Shown here one piece after another: positions 52,225 to 61,042 of a stretch of 64,000 nucleotides of DNA. Origin of the DNA: Zunongwangia pacifica. Lineage in GTDB: Bacteria; Bacteroidota; Bacteroidia; Flavobacteriales; Flavobacteriaceae. Position 1 is the first letter of the stretch, and each line of letters opens with the position of its first letter. The translations under genes and the position numbers were made by a program. The DNA lies in NCBI RefSeq assembly GCF_023499215.1, contig NZ_JAKHSK010000005.1, positions 62,001 through 126,000 of the forward strand, in the 5' to 3' direction. The notes below the pieces were generated by a model. It saw only the letters and a list, made by a program, of their open reading frames with translations. It did not search any database and had not been told where the DNA came from.

Positions 52225-52512
52225 ATGACCAACAGCTTTGGCGTATTTCTACAATTTTATCGCAAATTTTTAGTGCCTTCACTTTTAATAAATTTCCTAT
52301 TGTTTTGGCTTAGTAGTCCGCTTGTCTTTATTGTGTTGGATAAACTATTTATTGCGTTTATCATTTACATTCTTTACAAGTTTACGTCATTAAAAAATGA
52401 TCTTATATTTTTTTATAATCTTGGCTTTAGCCGATTGCAATTGTTCAGTTTGGCCCTTCTCGCCGATATTTTTCTACTTAGCCTTTTTGCTGCCGTAAAT
52501 TTTCTGCTATGA
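52225..52512 (+). CDS. Small membrane protein coupled to ABC ATPase
   Basis: A 95-residue inner-membrane protein with about three hydrophobic helices (FLVPSLLINFLLFWLSSPLVFIVL, FIAFIIYILYKF, LQLFSLALLADIFLLSLFAAVNFLL) joined by short loops. I do not recognise a family. Its stop codon overlaps the ATPase start (ATGA), so the two should be made together and in fixed ratio. It is far too small to be a normal ABC permease, so it may be a subunit of a larger complex or act as an oligomer. Confidence 0.65.
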   Translation: MTNSFGVFLQFYRKFLVPSLLINFLLFWLSSPLVFIVLDKLFIAFIIYILYKFTSLKNDLIFFYNLGFSRLQLFSLALLADIFLLSLFAAVNFLL

Positions 52513-53159
52513 TTTTTGAAATTGATAATGTGGAAATTTACTTTGATCATAAACCTATACTGAAAGCAGCTTATGTAAAGGCCGAAACCGGAAAAGTAAC
52601 GGGATTACTGGGTAGAAACGGAAGCGGAAAGAGCAGTCTCTTGAAAATTCTCTTTGGCACCTTAAAACCTAAGTATAAACTGCTAAGAATAGATAAAAAG
52701 CCAATCCTGAAGCGCTTTTATACAACCGAAAGAGTCGCAATGCTACCACAGTTCCCTTTACTTCCGCCCAGGATTAAAATTGAAAAAGCTTTTGATATCT
52801 ATAATGTCGATTTTGGTGATTTTAGCAGTGTTTTTTTAGAAATGACTTCCGTAAAACATCAACGGGCAAGGGAATTATCTGGCGGGCAACAACGAATTAT
52901 TGAAATCTATCTTGTCCTTAAAAGAAATGTGGATATTGTATTACTGGACGAACCTTTTGCACAGCTTTCGCCGTTAATGATAGAGAAATTTTCAGAAATC
53001 ATTCAACAGGAAAAAACAAAAAAAGCCATTATAATTACAGATCACCGCTATGAAGCGATATTGGAGATTTCAGATGAAGTTTATTTATTTCAGAATAAAC
53101 AAACCCTCTCCGTAACCTCTAAAAATGATTTAATTGAAATGAGATATTTACCCGGCTAG
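52509..53159 (+). CDS. ABC-type ATPase with tiny membrane partner
   Basis: A 216-residue ATP-binding cassette protein. Walker A GRNGSGKSS (35-43), Q-loop in LPQFPLL, signature LSGGQQR (123-129), Walker B IVLLDEPFAQL and switch His179 in ITDHR are all intact. It is short, with no C-terminal domain. The only linked partner is the 95-residue membrane protein, which overlaps by ATGA. It ends two bases from the convergent membrane protein gene. LptB- and LivF-like ATPases have this size, but no such partner is present, so I do not name the system. Confidence 0.85.
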   Translation: MIFEIDNVEIYFDHKPILKAAYVKAETGKVTGLLGRNGSGKSSLLKILFGTLKPKYKLLRIDKKPILKRFYTTERVAMLPQFPLLPPRIKIEKAFDIYNVDFGDFSSVFLEMTSVKHQRARELSGGQQRIIEIYLVLKRNVDIVLLDEPFAQLSPLMIEKFSEIIQQEKTKKAIIITDHRYEAILEISDEVYLFQNKQTLSVTSKNDLIEMRYLPG

Positions 53160-53161
53160 GC

Positions 53162-53860
53162 TTAAATACAGGCATCAAGAAGTTTTCTTTTCTTATTAGA
53201 TGTAGACGCAAAAAGCATTAAAAAGCCAGATCCCAATACATTAAAAAAGCGATCTGCATAATAAAATTCTGGAAAATCCAGATAATAGGCTATAAAATAA
53301 GTAAGATCAGAGCATATCATCCAAAGTACAGCACATAAATAAAAAAAGCTCTTTTTGTTGTTATAGCGATTGCTGTACGATACTGCAATAATGATGGTAA
53401 ATATAGCAATGACCGAAAAAATGTAAAATGCTGATATATAAATTTCCTCGGTATGGGCAAAAGAAATTAAACTTTCCAGCTCAATAAGTAAAGTAAGGTT
53501 AATGGCTACAAGTATTACTCCTATAAAGAACTCCAGCCAGGTTATTCTAAGTCGTTTTAATTTTACTGCTCCTATAGCTGCAACAAATATAAATGCAACG
53601 CCCCTGCTTATAAAAGTTATCGTGTTAAAAACAGGATTTTCAAAATAGATCAGCGAAAAATCGCAAATGGTAAAAAGTAAAAAGGCGAAAAATAATTTCC
53701 AGTAAAAAGGTTTGTGCAAAATGGCCGTTACCAAAAAGAAAGCGGTACAAATAAACCGGACCCATCGGCTTGTCTCTTCACTAAAAATTGCGAGGCTTGC
53801 TAAATTTACAACAATCCAAAATACAATTGAAAAGGTGATTAATCTTTTACGTTCATTCAT
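53162..53860 (-). CDS. Multi-helix membrane protein
   Basis: A 232-residue inner-membrane protein with about seven helices (for example LITFSIVFWIVVNLASLAIF, FLLFTICDFSLIYF, LEFFIGVILVAINLTLLIEL, YIFSVIAIFTIIIAVSYS) and a basic C-terminus. The two Cys-Asp / Ser-Asp elements inside helices (TICDFSLIY and MICSDLTYF) loosely recall the YhhN/lysoplasmalogenase family, but the match is weak and I leave it unassigned. It has an exact -7 box and converges on the ABC ATPase gene. Confidence 0.6.
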   Translation of the reverse strand: MNERKRLITFSIVFWIVVNLASLAIFSEETSRWVRFICTAFFLVTAILHKPFYWKLFFAFLLFTICDFSLIYFENPVFNTITFISRGVAFIFVAAIGAVKLKRLRITWLEFFIGVILVAINLTLLIELESLISFAHTEEIYISAFYIFSVIAIFTIIIAVSYSNRYNNKKSFFYLCAVLWMICSDLTYFIAYYLDFPEFYYADRFFNVLGSGFLMLFASTSNKKRKLLDACI

Positions 53861-53879
53861 CTAAAAAATCAGATATCTG

Positions 53880-53887
53880 CAAATATA
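53880..53887 (-). promoter_or_regulatory. -7 box of membrane protein gene at 53162
   Basis: On the minus strand TATATTTG matches TAnnTTTG, 19 bases before the ATG at 53860. Confidence 0.5.
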
Positions 53888-53976
53888 ATTAGATATTCTA
53901 ATAAAAAAAGTTATAAAATTAACACTAAACCAATTATAGCAGATTATTCGTGATCAATTTTAGATTATTGCAAAAG

Positions 53977-55158
53977 TTACGAATATTGATATTCGCCAAA
54001 TTCACTTTTTATAGTTAAGGATTTTTTATCTGACGCCTCTACCCTTCCTACAACTTTAGCCTCGATATTAAATGACTTAGAAATTTCGATAATTTCTTCT
54101 GCAAGTGCTGGTTTCACGTAGATTTCCATACGATGCCCCATGTTAAATACCTGATACATCTCTTTCCAGTCGGTTTTACTTTCCTGCTGAATTAATTTAA
54201 AGAGTGGTGGAACTTCAAAAAGATTATCTTTTACAATATGAAGATTATCGATAAAATGAAGAATTTTAGTTTGTGCCCCTCCGCTGCAGTGCACCATCCC
54301 ATGGATTTCTTTATTGCTGAATTTAGATAAGATTTTTTGAATAACAGGTGCATAAGTTCTTGTTGGCGACAATACCAGTTTACCAGCATCAAGAGGAGAA
54401 CCTTCAACCTCATCGGTTAATTTTTTACCACCAGAATACACTAAATCATTAGGGATTGAAGCATCAAAACTTTCAGGATATTTTTCAGCTAAAATCTTTG
54501 CAAAAACATCGTGGCGGGCAGAGGTTAAACCATTACTTCCCATACCGCCATTATATTCTTTTTCGTAAGTTGCCTGCCCAAAAGATGCTAACCCTACAAT
54601 TACATCACCAGGCTCGATATTACTGTTATCGATTACTTCACTGCGCTTCATCCTGGCCGTCACGGTAGAATCTACAATAATGGTCCTTACCAAATCCCCA
54701 ACATCTGCTGTTTCACCACCGGTAGAATGAATTTCTACCCCAAATTCTTTAAGATCGGCAATAAGTTCTTCGGTTCCATTTATAATTGCTGAAATAACTT
54801 CACCCGAAACTAAACTTTTATTACGACCAATAGTAGAGGACAGTAAGATTTTATTGGTTGCACCAACACAAAGTAAATCGTCGATATTCATAATTAGCGC
54901 ATCCTGGGCGATCCCTTTCCAAACCGAAAGGTCACCGGTTTCTTTCCAGTACATGTAGGCTAAAGAAGATTTAGTACCCGCACCATCGGCATGCATAATC
55001 ACACAATAATCATCATCCCCTGTTAAATAATCTGGGATAATTTTACAAAATGCTTTAGGGAAAAGTCCTTTATCTACATTTTTAATAGCATTATGCACAT
55101 CTTCTTTACCAGCTGAAACACCACGCTGACTATACCTTTTACTTATGTCCTGACTCAT
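53977..55158 (-). CDS. purM: Phosphoribosylformylglycinamidine cyclo-ligase (AIR synthase)
   Basis: ATP-dependent ring closure to 5-aminoimidazole ribotide in purine synthesis. The 393 residues start MSQDISKRYSQRGVSAGKEDVHNAIK; GVSAGKE is the usual PurM opening. Conserved elements include HADGAGTKSSLAY, the MNIDDLLCVGA motif and EIHSTGGETADVGDLV, in the long Bacteroidota form with an extended N-terminal segment (YCVIMHADGAGTKS). There is an exact -7 box about 18 bases upstream. The GSIII gene lies on the same strand upstream. Confidence 0.94.
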   Translation of the reverse strand: MSQDISKRYSQRGVSAGKEDVHNAIKNVDKGLFPKAFCKIIPDYLTGDDDYCVIMHADGAGTKSSLAYMYWKETGDLSVWKGIAQDALIMNIDDLLCVGATNKILLSSTIGRNKSLVSGEVISAIINGTEELIADLKEFGVEIHSTGGETADVGDLVRTIIVDSTVTARMKRSEVIDNSNIEPGDVIVGLASFGQATYEKEYNGGMGSNGLTSARHDVFAKILAEKYPESFDASIPNDLVYSGGKKLTDEVEGSPLDAGKLVLSPTRTYAPVIQKILSKFSNKEIHGMVHCSGGAQTKILHFIDNLHIVKDNLFEVPPLFKLIQQESKTDWKEMYQVFNMGHRMEIYVKPALAEEIIEISKSFNIEAKVVGRVEASDKKSLTIKSEFGEYQYS

Positions 55159-55175
55159 GAATTTGGTTTAGGCCC

Positions 55176-55183
55176 CAAAGATA
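55176..55183 (-). promoter_or_regulatory. purM -7 box
   Basis: On the minus strand TATCTTTG matches TAnnTTTG, 17 bases before the ATG at 55158. Confidence 0.5.
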
Positions 55184-55211
55184 AACAGTTTTAAATTCTT
55201 TAAGAAGTTTT

Positions 55212-55243
55212 AAAAAGAAAAAGCCCCACATATTGCAGGGCTT
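55212..55243 (-). terminator. GSIII terminator
   Basis: On the minus strand AAGCCC and GGGCTT form a stem around a 11-base loop, followed by TTTTCTTTTT. It lies about 20 bases beyond the GSIII stop. Confidence 0.7.
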
Positions 55244-55263
55244 AGATTTATAATTTGAAAAAA

Positions 55264-57450
55264 TTATCTGGTAAATAACAATTCACGGTATTTGGTTAAT
55301 GGCCAAATTTCGTTGTCTACCAATAATTCTAACTTATCGCAATGATATCTAATCTCATCGAAGTATGGTTTTACTTCGTTACAGTAAGAATCTGCTCTTT
55401 TTTGAATATCGTCTAATTTATTGGCTACTTTCCTAGCCTCAATCATTGCATTGATCTTACTGTTTATAACAGCAATATGCTTAGACACACTTTCTATTAG
55501 GTCTAATTGTTCTTTCGCATATTCCTGGTAATCATCACCATAAATACTTTTTAGACCTGTAACATTTTTAATTAAGATGTTTTGATATCTAATCGCTGTA
55601 GGGATTACATGGTTTCTTGCGATGTCTCCTAAAACCCTACCTTCAATTTGCACTCGCATGGCATAAGCTTCGAGTTCGATTTCATGGCGCGCCTCAATTT
55701 CCACTTTATTCATTACGCCTAATTCTTCGTAAAGCTTAATTGTTTTTTTGGAAATTTGTACTTTAAGCGCTTCAGGAGTGGTTTTGTTATTGCTTAAACC
55801 TCTCTTGGCAGCTTCTTTTTCCCAGGCTTCGCCATAACCATCCCCTTCAAACCTTATCTTTTTACTCTGCTTAATGTATTCTCTAAGAACATTAAAGATG
55901 GCATCATCTTTCTTCATCTTTTTGTTCTTAATAAGCTTATCTACTTCAACTTTAAATTCCTTAAGCTGTTTTGCCATAATCGCATTAAGTACCGTCATTG
56001 GATTAGCACAGTTTGCGGTAGAACCTACTGCCCTAAACTCAAATTTATTTCCGGTAAATGCAAAAGGAGAAGTACGGTTACGATCGGTGTTATCCAGTAA
56101 AATTTCAGGAATCTTACCTACTACATTTAGTTTAAGATCTGTTTTCTCTTGTGGAGATAGTTTTCCTGAGGTTACTTTTTCAAGCTCGTCTAAAACAGCG
56201 GTTAACTGGCTACCAATAAATACTGAAATAATCGCCGGTGGTGCCTCGTTAGCTCCCAAACGGTGATCGTTAGATGCACTGGCAATAGATGCTCTTAACA
56301 ACTCTTCATTTTCATAAACTGCCTTAATCGTATTGATAAAGAAAGTTAAGAACTGAAGGTTTTTCATAGGGGTTTTACCGGGAGATAAAAGATTTACTCC
56401 GGTATCGGTTCCCAAAGACCAGTTATTATGTTTACCACTACCGTTAATACCCGCAAATGGTTTTTCGTGCATTAACACTACAAAATGGTGACGCTCTGCT
56501 ACCTTGTTCATCACATCCATAATTAAGGAGTTATGATCTACGGCAAGGTTTGCTTCTTCAAAAATTGGCGCCAATTCAAATTGATTTGGAGCAACTTCAT
56601 TATGTCTTGTTTTCACCGGAATACCCAATCGCATACATTCGATTTCTAAATCTCTCATGTAATTTAAAACGCGAGAAGGAATTGATCCAAAATAATGGTC
56701 GTCTAATTGTTGCCCTTTAGCTGGAGAATGTCCTAAAAGTGTACGCCCTGCTAACTGAATATCGGGACGCGTAGCAGCTAAAGCAGAATCGATTAAGAAA
56801 TATTCCTGCTCCCACCCTAAAGTAGCGTTTACTTTAGTGACATTTTTATCAAAATACTTTGCTACATCTGTCGCTGCATGATCTATAGCCTGTAACGCAC
56901 GAAGAAGCGGCGTTTTATAATCTAAAGCTTCACCGGTATAAGAAACAAAAACGGTAGGAATACATAAAGTAGTTCCCCAGATAAACGCAGGCGAGGTAGG
57001 ATCCCATGCGGTATACCCTCTTGCTTCAAATGTATTTCTTATCCCGCCGTTAGGAAAACTAGAGGCATCTGGCTCTTGCTGAACTAGGGCTCCCCCTCCA
57101 AATTTTTCGATGGCAAGTCCCTCACCAATAGTTTCAAAAAAGGCATCATGCTTCTCGGCGGTAGCCCCGGTTAATGGCTGAAACCAGTGCGTATAATGAG
57201 TTACCCCTTTACTTATAGCCCACTCTTTCATTCCTGCTGAAATATGATCGGCTACTATACGATTAATTTTTGCGCCGGTTTTTACCGCATCCATCACATT
57301 ATTATATGCTTCTTTGGTTAGGTATTGCTTCATTACCGACTCGTTAAAGACATTACTTCCAAAAACCGATGAGCGTCTTCCGGGCTCTTCTATATTTAAA
57401 GATTTTCGGTTAAAGGTTTCTTCTATTGCCTTAAATCTAAGTGTTGACAT
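55264..57450 (-). CDS. glnN: Glutamine synthetase type III
   Basis: Makes glutamine from glutamate, ammonia and ATP. The 728 residues are the size of dodecameric GSIII enzymes of Bacteroidota and cyanobacteria. Recognisable marks are the extended N-terminus (STLRFKAIEETFNRKSLNIEEPGRRSSVFGSNVFNESVMKQYL), LGWEQEYFLID, the ATP-binding AGINGSGKHNNWSLGTD and the GSIII signature NDHRLGANEAPPAI. It lacks the adenylylation tyrosine region of GSI. It is divergent from a type II enzyme, with a CCCC/GGGG dyad between. An exact -7 box (TAAATTTG) lies at 57484-57491. Confidence 0.96.
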   Translation of the reverse strand: MSTLRFKAIEETFNRKSLNIEEPGRRSSVFGSNVFNESVMKQYLTKEAYNNVMDAVKTGAKINRIVADHISAGMKEWAISKGVTHYTHWFQPLTGATAEKHDAFFETIGEGLAIEKFGGGALVQQEPDASSFPNGGIRNTFEARGYTAWDPTSPAFIWGTTLCIPTVFVSYTGEALDYKTPLLRALQAIDHAATDVAKYFDKNVTKVNATLGWEQEYFLIDSALAATRPDIQLAGRTLLGHSPAKGQQLDDHYFGSIPSRVLNYMRDLEIECMRLGIPVKTRHNEVAPNQFELAPIFEEANLAVDHNSLIMDVMNKVAERHHFVVLMHEKPFAGINGSGKHNNWSLGTDTGVNLLSPGKTPMKNLQFLTFFINTIKAVYENEELLRASIASASNDHRLGANEAPPAIISVFIGSQLTAVLDELEKVTSGKLSPQEKTDLKLNVVGKIPEILLDNTDRNRTSPFAFTGNKFEFRAVGSTANCANPMTVLNAIMAKQLKEFKVEVDKLIKNKKMKKDDAIFNVLREYIKQSKKIRFEGDGYGEAWEKEAAKRGLSNNKTTPEALKVQISKKTIKLYEELGVMNKVEIEARHEIELEAYAMRVQIEGRVLGDIARNHVIPTAIRYQNILIKNVTGLKSIYGDDYQEYAKEQLDLIESVSKHIAVINSKINAMIEARKVANKLDDIQKRADSYCNEVKPYFDEIRYHCDKLELLVDNEIWPLTKYRELLFTR

Positions 57451-57483
57451 TTTAAGCTGTTATGATTAATAAAATTTTGTTAT

Positions 57484-57491
57484 CAAATTTA
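57484..57491 (-). promoter_or_regulatory. GSIII -7 box
   Basis: On the minus strand TAAATTTG matches TAnnTTTG, 33 bases before the ATG at 57450. Confidence 0.5.
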
Positions 57492-57533
57492 AATATTTCT
57501 CATTACAAGACCTTAAAAAACATAAAATAATCT

Positions 57534-57557
57534 TAACCCCCTAATTTTTAGGGGTTA
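57534..57557. promoter_or_regulatory. CCCC/GGGG dyad between the glutamine synthetase genes
   Basis: TAACCCC-N10-GGGGTTA. The same type of dyad precedes PII-amt (33165-33189). The centre is about 79 bases upstream of the glnII-type -7 box and about 54 bases from the GSIII -7 box, so one protein could act on both divergent genes. Confidence 0.55.
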
Positions 57558-57624
57558 TTTCTTACAAAATGGAAATTCTTACCAAATCAACCTCTAAAAT
57601 ATATGCACTTTACTCAAAATATTA

Positions 57625-57632
57625 TACTTTTG
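57625..57632 (+). promoter_or_regulatory. Type II glutamine synthetase -7 box
   Basis: TACTTTTG matches TAnnTTTG, 42 bases before the ATG at 57675. Confidence 0.55.
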
Positions 57633-57674
57633 TTAACGTTAGACGTTCAATTTTTTATAAAACCGAATTAGATT

Positions 57675-58685
57675 ATGAGCAAATCAAAACTGGAGTATAT
57701 CTGGCTTGATGGTAGCAAGCCGACTCAGAAGTTACGTGGTAAAACAAAAATAGTTACCGATTTTTCAGGAAAGCTTGAAGACTGTGAGATATGGTCTTTT
57801 GACGGATCTTCAACAGGTCAAGCTGAAGGAAATTCTTCTGACTGCCTACTAAAGCCAGTATTTATTTGTCCAGATCCACAACGTAAGAATGGTTACCTTG
57901 TAATGTGCGAGGTACTTAATGCAGATAGCACACCACACGAAACTAACGGTAGGGCTACTATAGACGATGAGGATGATGATTTCTGGTTTGGATTTGAGCA
58001 AGAATATTTCCTAATCGATAATGAAACTGGAAAACCTCTTGGATTCCCGGTAAATGGATACCCAAGACCACAAGGACCATATTACTGTTCTGTAGGAGCA
58101 AGTAATGCTTACGGAAGAGCTATCGTTGAAGAGCATTTAGATGCCTGTCTTGAAGCAGGATTAAATGTTGAAGGTATTAACGGAGAGGTTGCTGCCGGAC
58201 AGTGGGAATACCAAATTTTTGCAAAAGGTGCAGCTGCAGCTGGAGATGAAATTTGGGTTGCTAGATATTTACTAGAAAGAATTGGTGAGCAGTATGGAGT
58301 ATCTGTAGACCTTCATCCAAAACCACTGGGCGATTTAGACTGGAATGGTAGTGGTATGCATGCTAACTTCTCTAACTCTACATTAAGAAACGCTGGAAAC
58401 CGTGAAACTTACGAGAGAATATGTGAAGCTTTCCGTCCGGTAACAAAAGAACACATCGAAGTATATGGTGCAGATAACCACTTAAGATTAACTGGTAAGC
58501 ACGAAACTGCTTCTATCCACGATTTTAGCTACGGAATTTCAGACCGCGGTGCCTCAATCCGTATTCCAATCGCAACTGTAGAGCGCGGATGGAAAGGATG
58601 GTTAGAAGACAGACGACCAGCTTCTAATGGTGATCCTTACAAAATTGCAAGCCGTATTATTAAAACGGTTAAAAAAGCAGAATAA
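57675..58685 (+). CDS. Glutamine synthetase type II (eukaryote-like)
   Basis: A second glutamine synthetase, 336 residues. The short N-terminal beta-grasp domain (LEYIWLDGSKPTQKLRGKTKIV) and elements EIWSFDGSSTGQAEGNSSDCLLKP, WFGFEQEYFLID, GINGEVAAGQWEYQI and LHPKPLGDLDWNGSGMHANFS are those of the GSII type of plants and some bacteria (GlnII). It has no adenylylation tyrosine, so control would be by transcription or feedback. It is divergent from GSIII and ends in a strong terminator; two GS types side by side suggest overlapping or condition-specific use. Confidence 0.95.
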   Translation: MSKSKLEYIWLDGSKPTQKLRGKTKIVTDFSGKLEDCEIWSFDGSSTGQAEGNSSDCLLKPVFICPDPQRKNGYLVMCEVLNADSTPHETNGRATIDDEDDDFWFGFEQEYFLIDNETGKPLGFPVNGYPRPQGPYYCSVGASNAYGRAIVEEHLDACLEAGLNVEGINGEVAAGQWEYQIFAKGAAAAGDEIWVARYLLERIGEQYGVSVDLHPKPLGDLDWNGSGMHANFSNSTLRNAGNRETYERICEAFRPVTKEHIEVYGADNHLRLTGKHETASIHDFSYGISDRGASIRIPIATVERGWKGWLEDRRPASNGDPYKIASRIIKTVKKAE

Positions 58686-58717
58686 GCTTTAGGCTAGATT
58701 ATAATTAATCTTGGATT

Positions 58718-58746
58718 AGGCGTTTCTTGATGAAACGCCTTTTTTA
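58718..58746 (+). terminator. GSII terminator
   Basis: AGGCGTTTC and GAAACGCCT pair perfectly over 9 bp around TTGAT, followed by six T. Confidence 0.9.
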
Positions 58747-58908
58747 TTGCCGTGAATTTATGATATTCTGAAATTGTCCTTTTAAGAAAAGTATTTTTAA
58801 GCAATAATTGATTTATCCAGCATCAAAACTCATAAGTCCGATCCTAGTGAATATTACTTCTAAAAAGTCTATTCTATTTTCTCTTTTCTATTTTGCAGTT
58901 TAGTGTTC

Positions 58909-59856
58909 TTACTTAAAAATAGTGAGATAGAGAAAAACAGAATACCCGGCTAAAATCACCAATCCTTTTATTCTGCCAAATAAAAATTTCTTCGGAAGAA
59001 AAGCTAAAGGTACCAATATAAAAGCGAAAGCAATCATCCAATAAATATCATTACTTAAAACTTCCTGGGATTGCATGACGATGGGCTGAATTAAAGACGT
59101 AATTCCTAAAACCGATGCAATGTTAAAAATATTAGAGCCAATAAGGTTACCAAAAGAAAGCGCTTTTTCTTTCTTTAAAGCCGCGATAACCGAAGCCGCA
59201 AGCTCTGGGATACTGGTTCCAATAGCGATCATGGTTACAGAAATCACCCGCTCACTAACTCCCAGATCTCTAGCTAAAGAAACCGAACCTTTTACTAACA
59301 GTTCAGACCCTCCATATAGTGCTGCACCTCCAATAATTAACCAGATAATAATTTTAAACCACGAGGTTCCCCTTAACCGATCATCTACCTCTTCAACTGC
59401 TGCTTCTTTTACTTTTCGGCTTCGTAAAATCAGAAACAATAAATAAAGGATAAGTCCCAAGACCAGCGCGCCACCTTCAAGGCGATGGATATCCTCTCCA
59501 TTCAGTAAAAAGAAAAATAACGCAAAAGAGAAGGCCATCATCACCGGCCAGTTAAATTTGTAGAAATCACGATCTACAGCAATGGGGGAAATCATGGCAG
59601 TGATTCCTAACACCAAACCAATATTAGCGATATTAGAACCAATGATATTACCTAGAGAAATATCTGAGAACCCATCTAAAGCAGCCTGCAAACTTACCAG
59701 TAACTCGGGTGCAGAAGTCGCAAAAGAAACCACTGTAAGCCCTATCACCATTCGGGAAATATTCATTTTAAAAGATAAAGCAACAGAAGATCGCACTAAA
59801 AATTCTCCTCCTACTACCAATAAAGTCAGCCCTATAAGTATGTAAACTATATCCAT
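58909..59856 (-). CDS. Calcium/sodium antiporter (CaCA family, YrbG-like)
   Basis: Inner-membrane exchanger of 315 residues with about ten helices in two inverted repeats. The alpha-repeat signatures are SFATSAPELLVSL ... GNIIGSNIANIGLVLGI and IAIGTSIPELAASV ... GNLIGSNIFNIASVLGI, the classic G-S-N-x-x-N ion-binding motifs. It probably exchanges calcium or potassium against sodium. The gene stands alone in a gap downstream of the glutamine synthetases. Confidence 0.93.
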   Translation of the reverse strand: MDIVYILIGLTLLVVGGEFLVRSSVALSFKMNISRMVIGLTVVSFATSAPELLVSLQAALDGFSDISLGNIIGSNIANIGLVLGITAMISPIAVDRDFYKFNWPVMMAFSFALFFFLLNGEDIHRLEGGALVLGLILYLLFLILRSRKVKEAAVEEVDDRLRGTSWFKIIIWLIIGGAALYGGSELLVKGSVSLARDLGVSERVISVTMIAIGTSIPELAASVIAALKKEKALSFGNLIGSNIFNIASVLGITSLIQPIVMQSQEVLSNDIYWMIAFAFILVPLAFLPKKFLFGRIKGLVILAGYSVFLYLTIFK

Positions 59857-59970
59857 TCCTGCATTTTTATGCGAATATAACTTAATCTTTAGAGCTATTC
59901 TATTTATAAAATACAGATTTAAAAACTATAGAAATAGTTTTTAAACTAAAATTATCGTTATATTGCAAGT

Positions 59971-60966
59971 ATGAAGAATATCGCTTTTTTACTTCTTTTC
60001 ATCACCCTACCGCTTAAAGCACAAAAAACATATACAGGCCGTGTTTTAAGTGCTAAAGATTCTACGGTTCTTCAGGGAGTTTCCATTTATTTTGATGGCA
60101 CCAGTTTAGGCACCACCAGTAATGCAGAAGGATATTTTAAAATTAAGAATACCGCGTCTAACATTTCTCCCCTTATTTTTAGATCTATTGGGTATACCAC
60201 CCGAACGATACCCAATATTTCGATTTTTGAAGATGAAAATTATCCCGTTGTATTTTTAGAAGAAAGCGTAGATCAGCTGGAAACGGTGGTATTGGAAACC
60301 GATCCCTGGACGAGAGCTCACAAAATCAGCGTTTTTCGAAGGGAATTTTTAGGCAAAACAAAAGCCGCCTCAAAATGCAAAATTTTAAATGAAGATGCGA
60401 TAAAGCTGAAATATAGTCCTTCTAACAGCGAACTTATTGCCTACGCTAACGAACCTATACTTATTGAAAATAAACACTTGGGCTATGTTATCGAATACGA
60501 ATTAATGGATTTTACGGTAAAATATAGCATTGGAAGTTCTGGGCTTCAACTTGTAGATTACACCTTTTATGAAGGCAGCAGTTTTTTTAAAGAACTGAAA
60601 GAGAAACCTAAAAAGCGCTTTCTAAAAAATCGGGAAGATGCTTTTAAAGGTTCATTGCTTCAGTTTATGCGAGCTTTATCTAAAAAGCAACTTGCAGAAC
60701 ATCATTTTAAAATTTTCTACGATCAATTTGAGGTGTCCCCTTACAGATATTTTGACATTCAACCTGAAGCAAACTTTACCAAAGTGACTATGCTCGCAGA
60801 GAAAATAAGTATTTTATACGACCATCAACAATCGTCTATCATTTATAAAAATCCGTTTTATATAGACCAATTTGGGAATTTCGCTCCTACCCGCGCCTTT
60901 AGTATTTCTGGATTTATGGGGCAATCCAGAATGGCCAATTTACTGCCTTCAAATTATGGGCTATAA
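59971..60966 (+). CDS. Secreted carboxypeptidase-like-domain protein
   Basis: A 331-residue exported protein with signal peptide MKNIAFLLLFITLPLKAQ. Residues about 20-100 form a carboxypeptidase-regulatory-like (CarboxypepD_reg) beta domain (YTGRVLSAKDSTVLQGVSIYFDGTSLGTTSNAEGYFKIK), common in Bacteroidota outer-membrane proteins; the rest has no recognised domain. It lacks a TonB plug and barrel, so it is not a SusC. It lies just upstream of the BlaI gene on the same strand and may share its regulation. Confidence 0.75.
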   Translation: MKNIAFLLLFITLPLKAQKTYTGRVLSAKDSTVLQGVSIYFDGTSLGTTSNAEGYFKIKNTASNISPLIFRSIGYTTRTIPNISIFEDENYPVVFLEESVDQLETVVLETDPWTRAHKISVFRREFLGKTKAASKCKILNEDAIKLKYSPSNSELIAYANEPILIENKHLGYVIEYELMDFTVKYSIGSSGLQLVDYTFYEGSSFFKELKEKPKKRFLKNREDAFKGSLLQFMRALSKKQLAEHHFKIFYDQFEVSPYRYFDIQPEANFTKVTMLAEKISILYDHQQSSIIYKNPFYIDQFGNFAPTRAFSISGFMGQSRMANLLPSNYGL

Positions 60967-60973
60967 AATATTT

Positions 60974-60987
60974 ACTACACATTTAGT
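60974..60987. promoter_or_regulatory. Candidate BlaI operator
   Basis: ACTACACATTTAGT matches the staphylococcal BlaI/MecI operator core ACTACATATGTAGT at 12 of 14 positions and has its ACTA/TAGT arms. It lies 56 bases upstream of the blaI ATG, as expected for self-repression. Confidence 0.5.
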
Positions 60988-61042
60988 TTAATAACTATTT
61001 TTTTCGTTATATTTATCGAAATTAAATCGAGAGTATTTTAGC

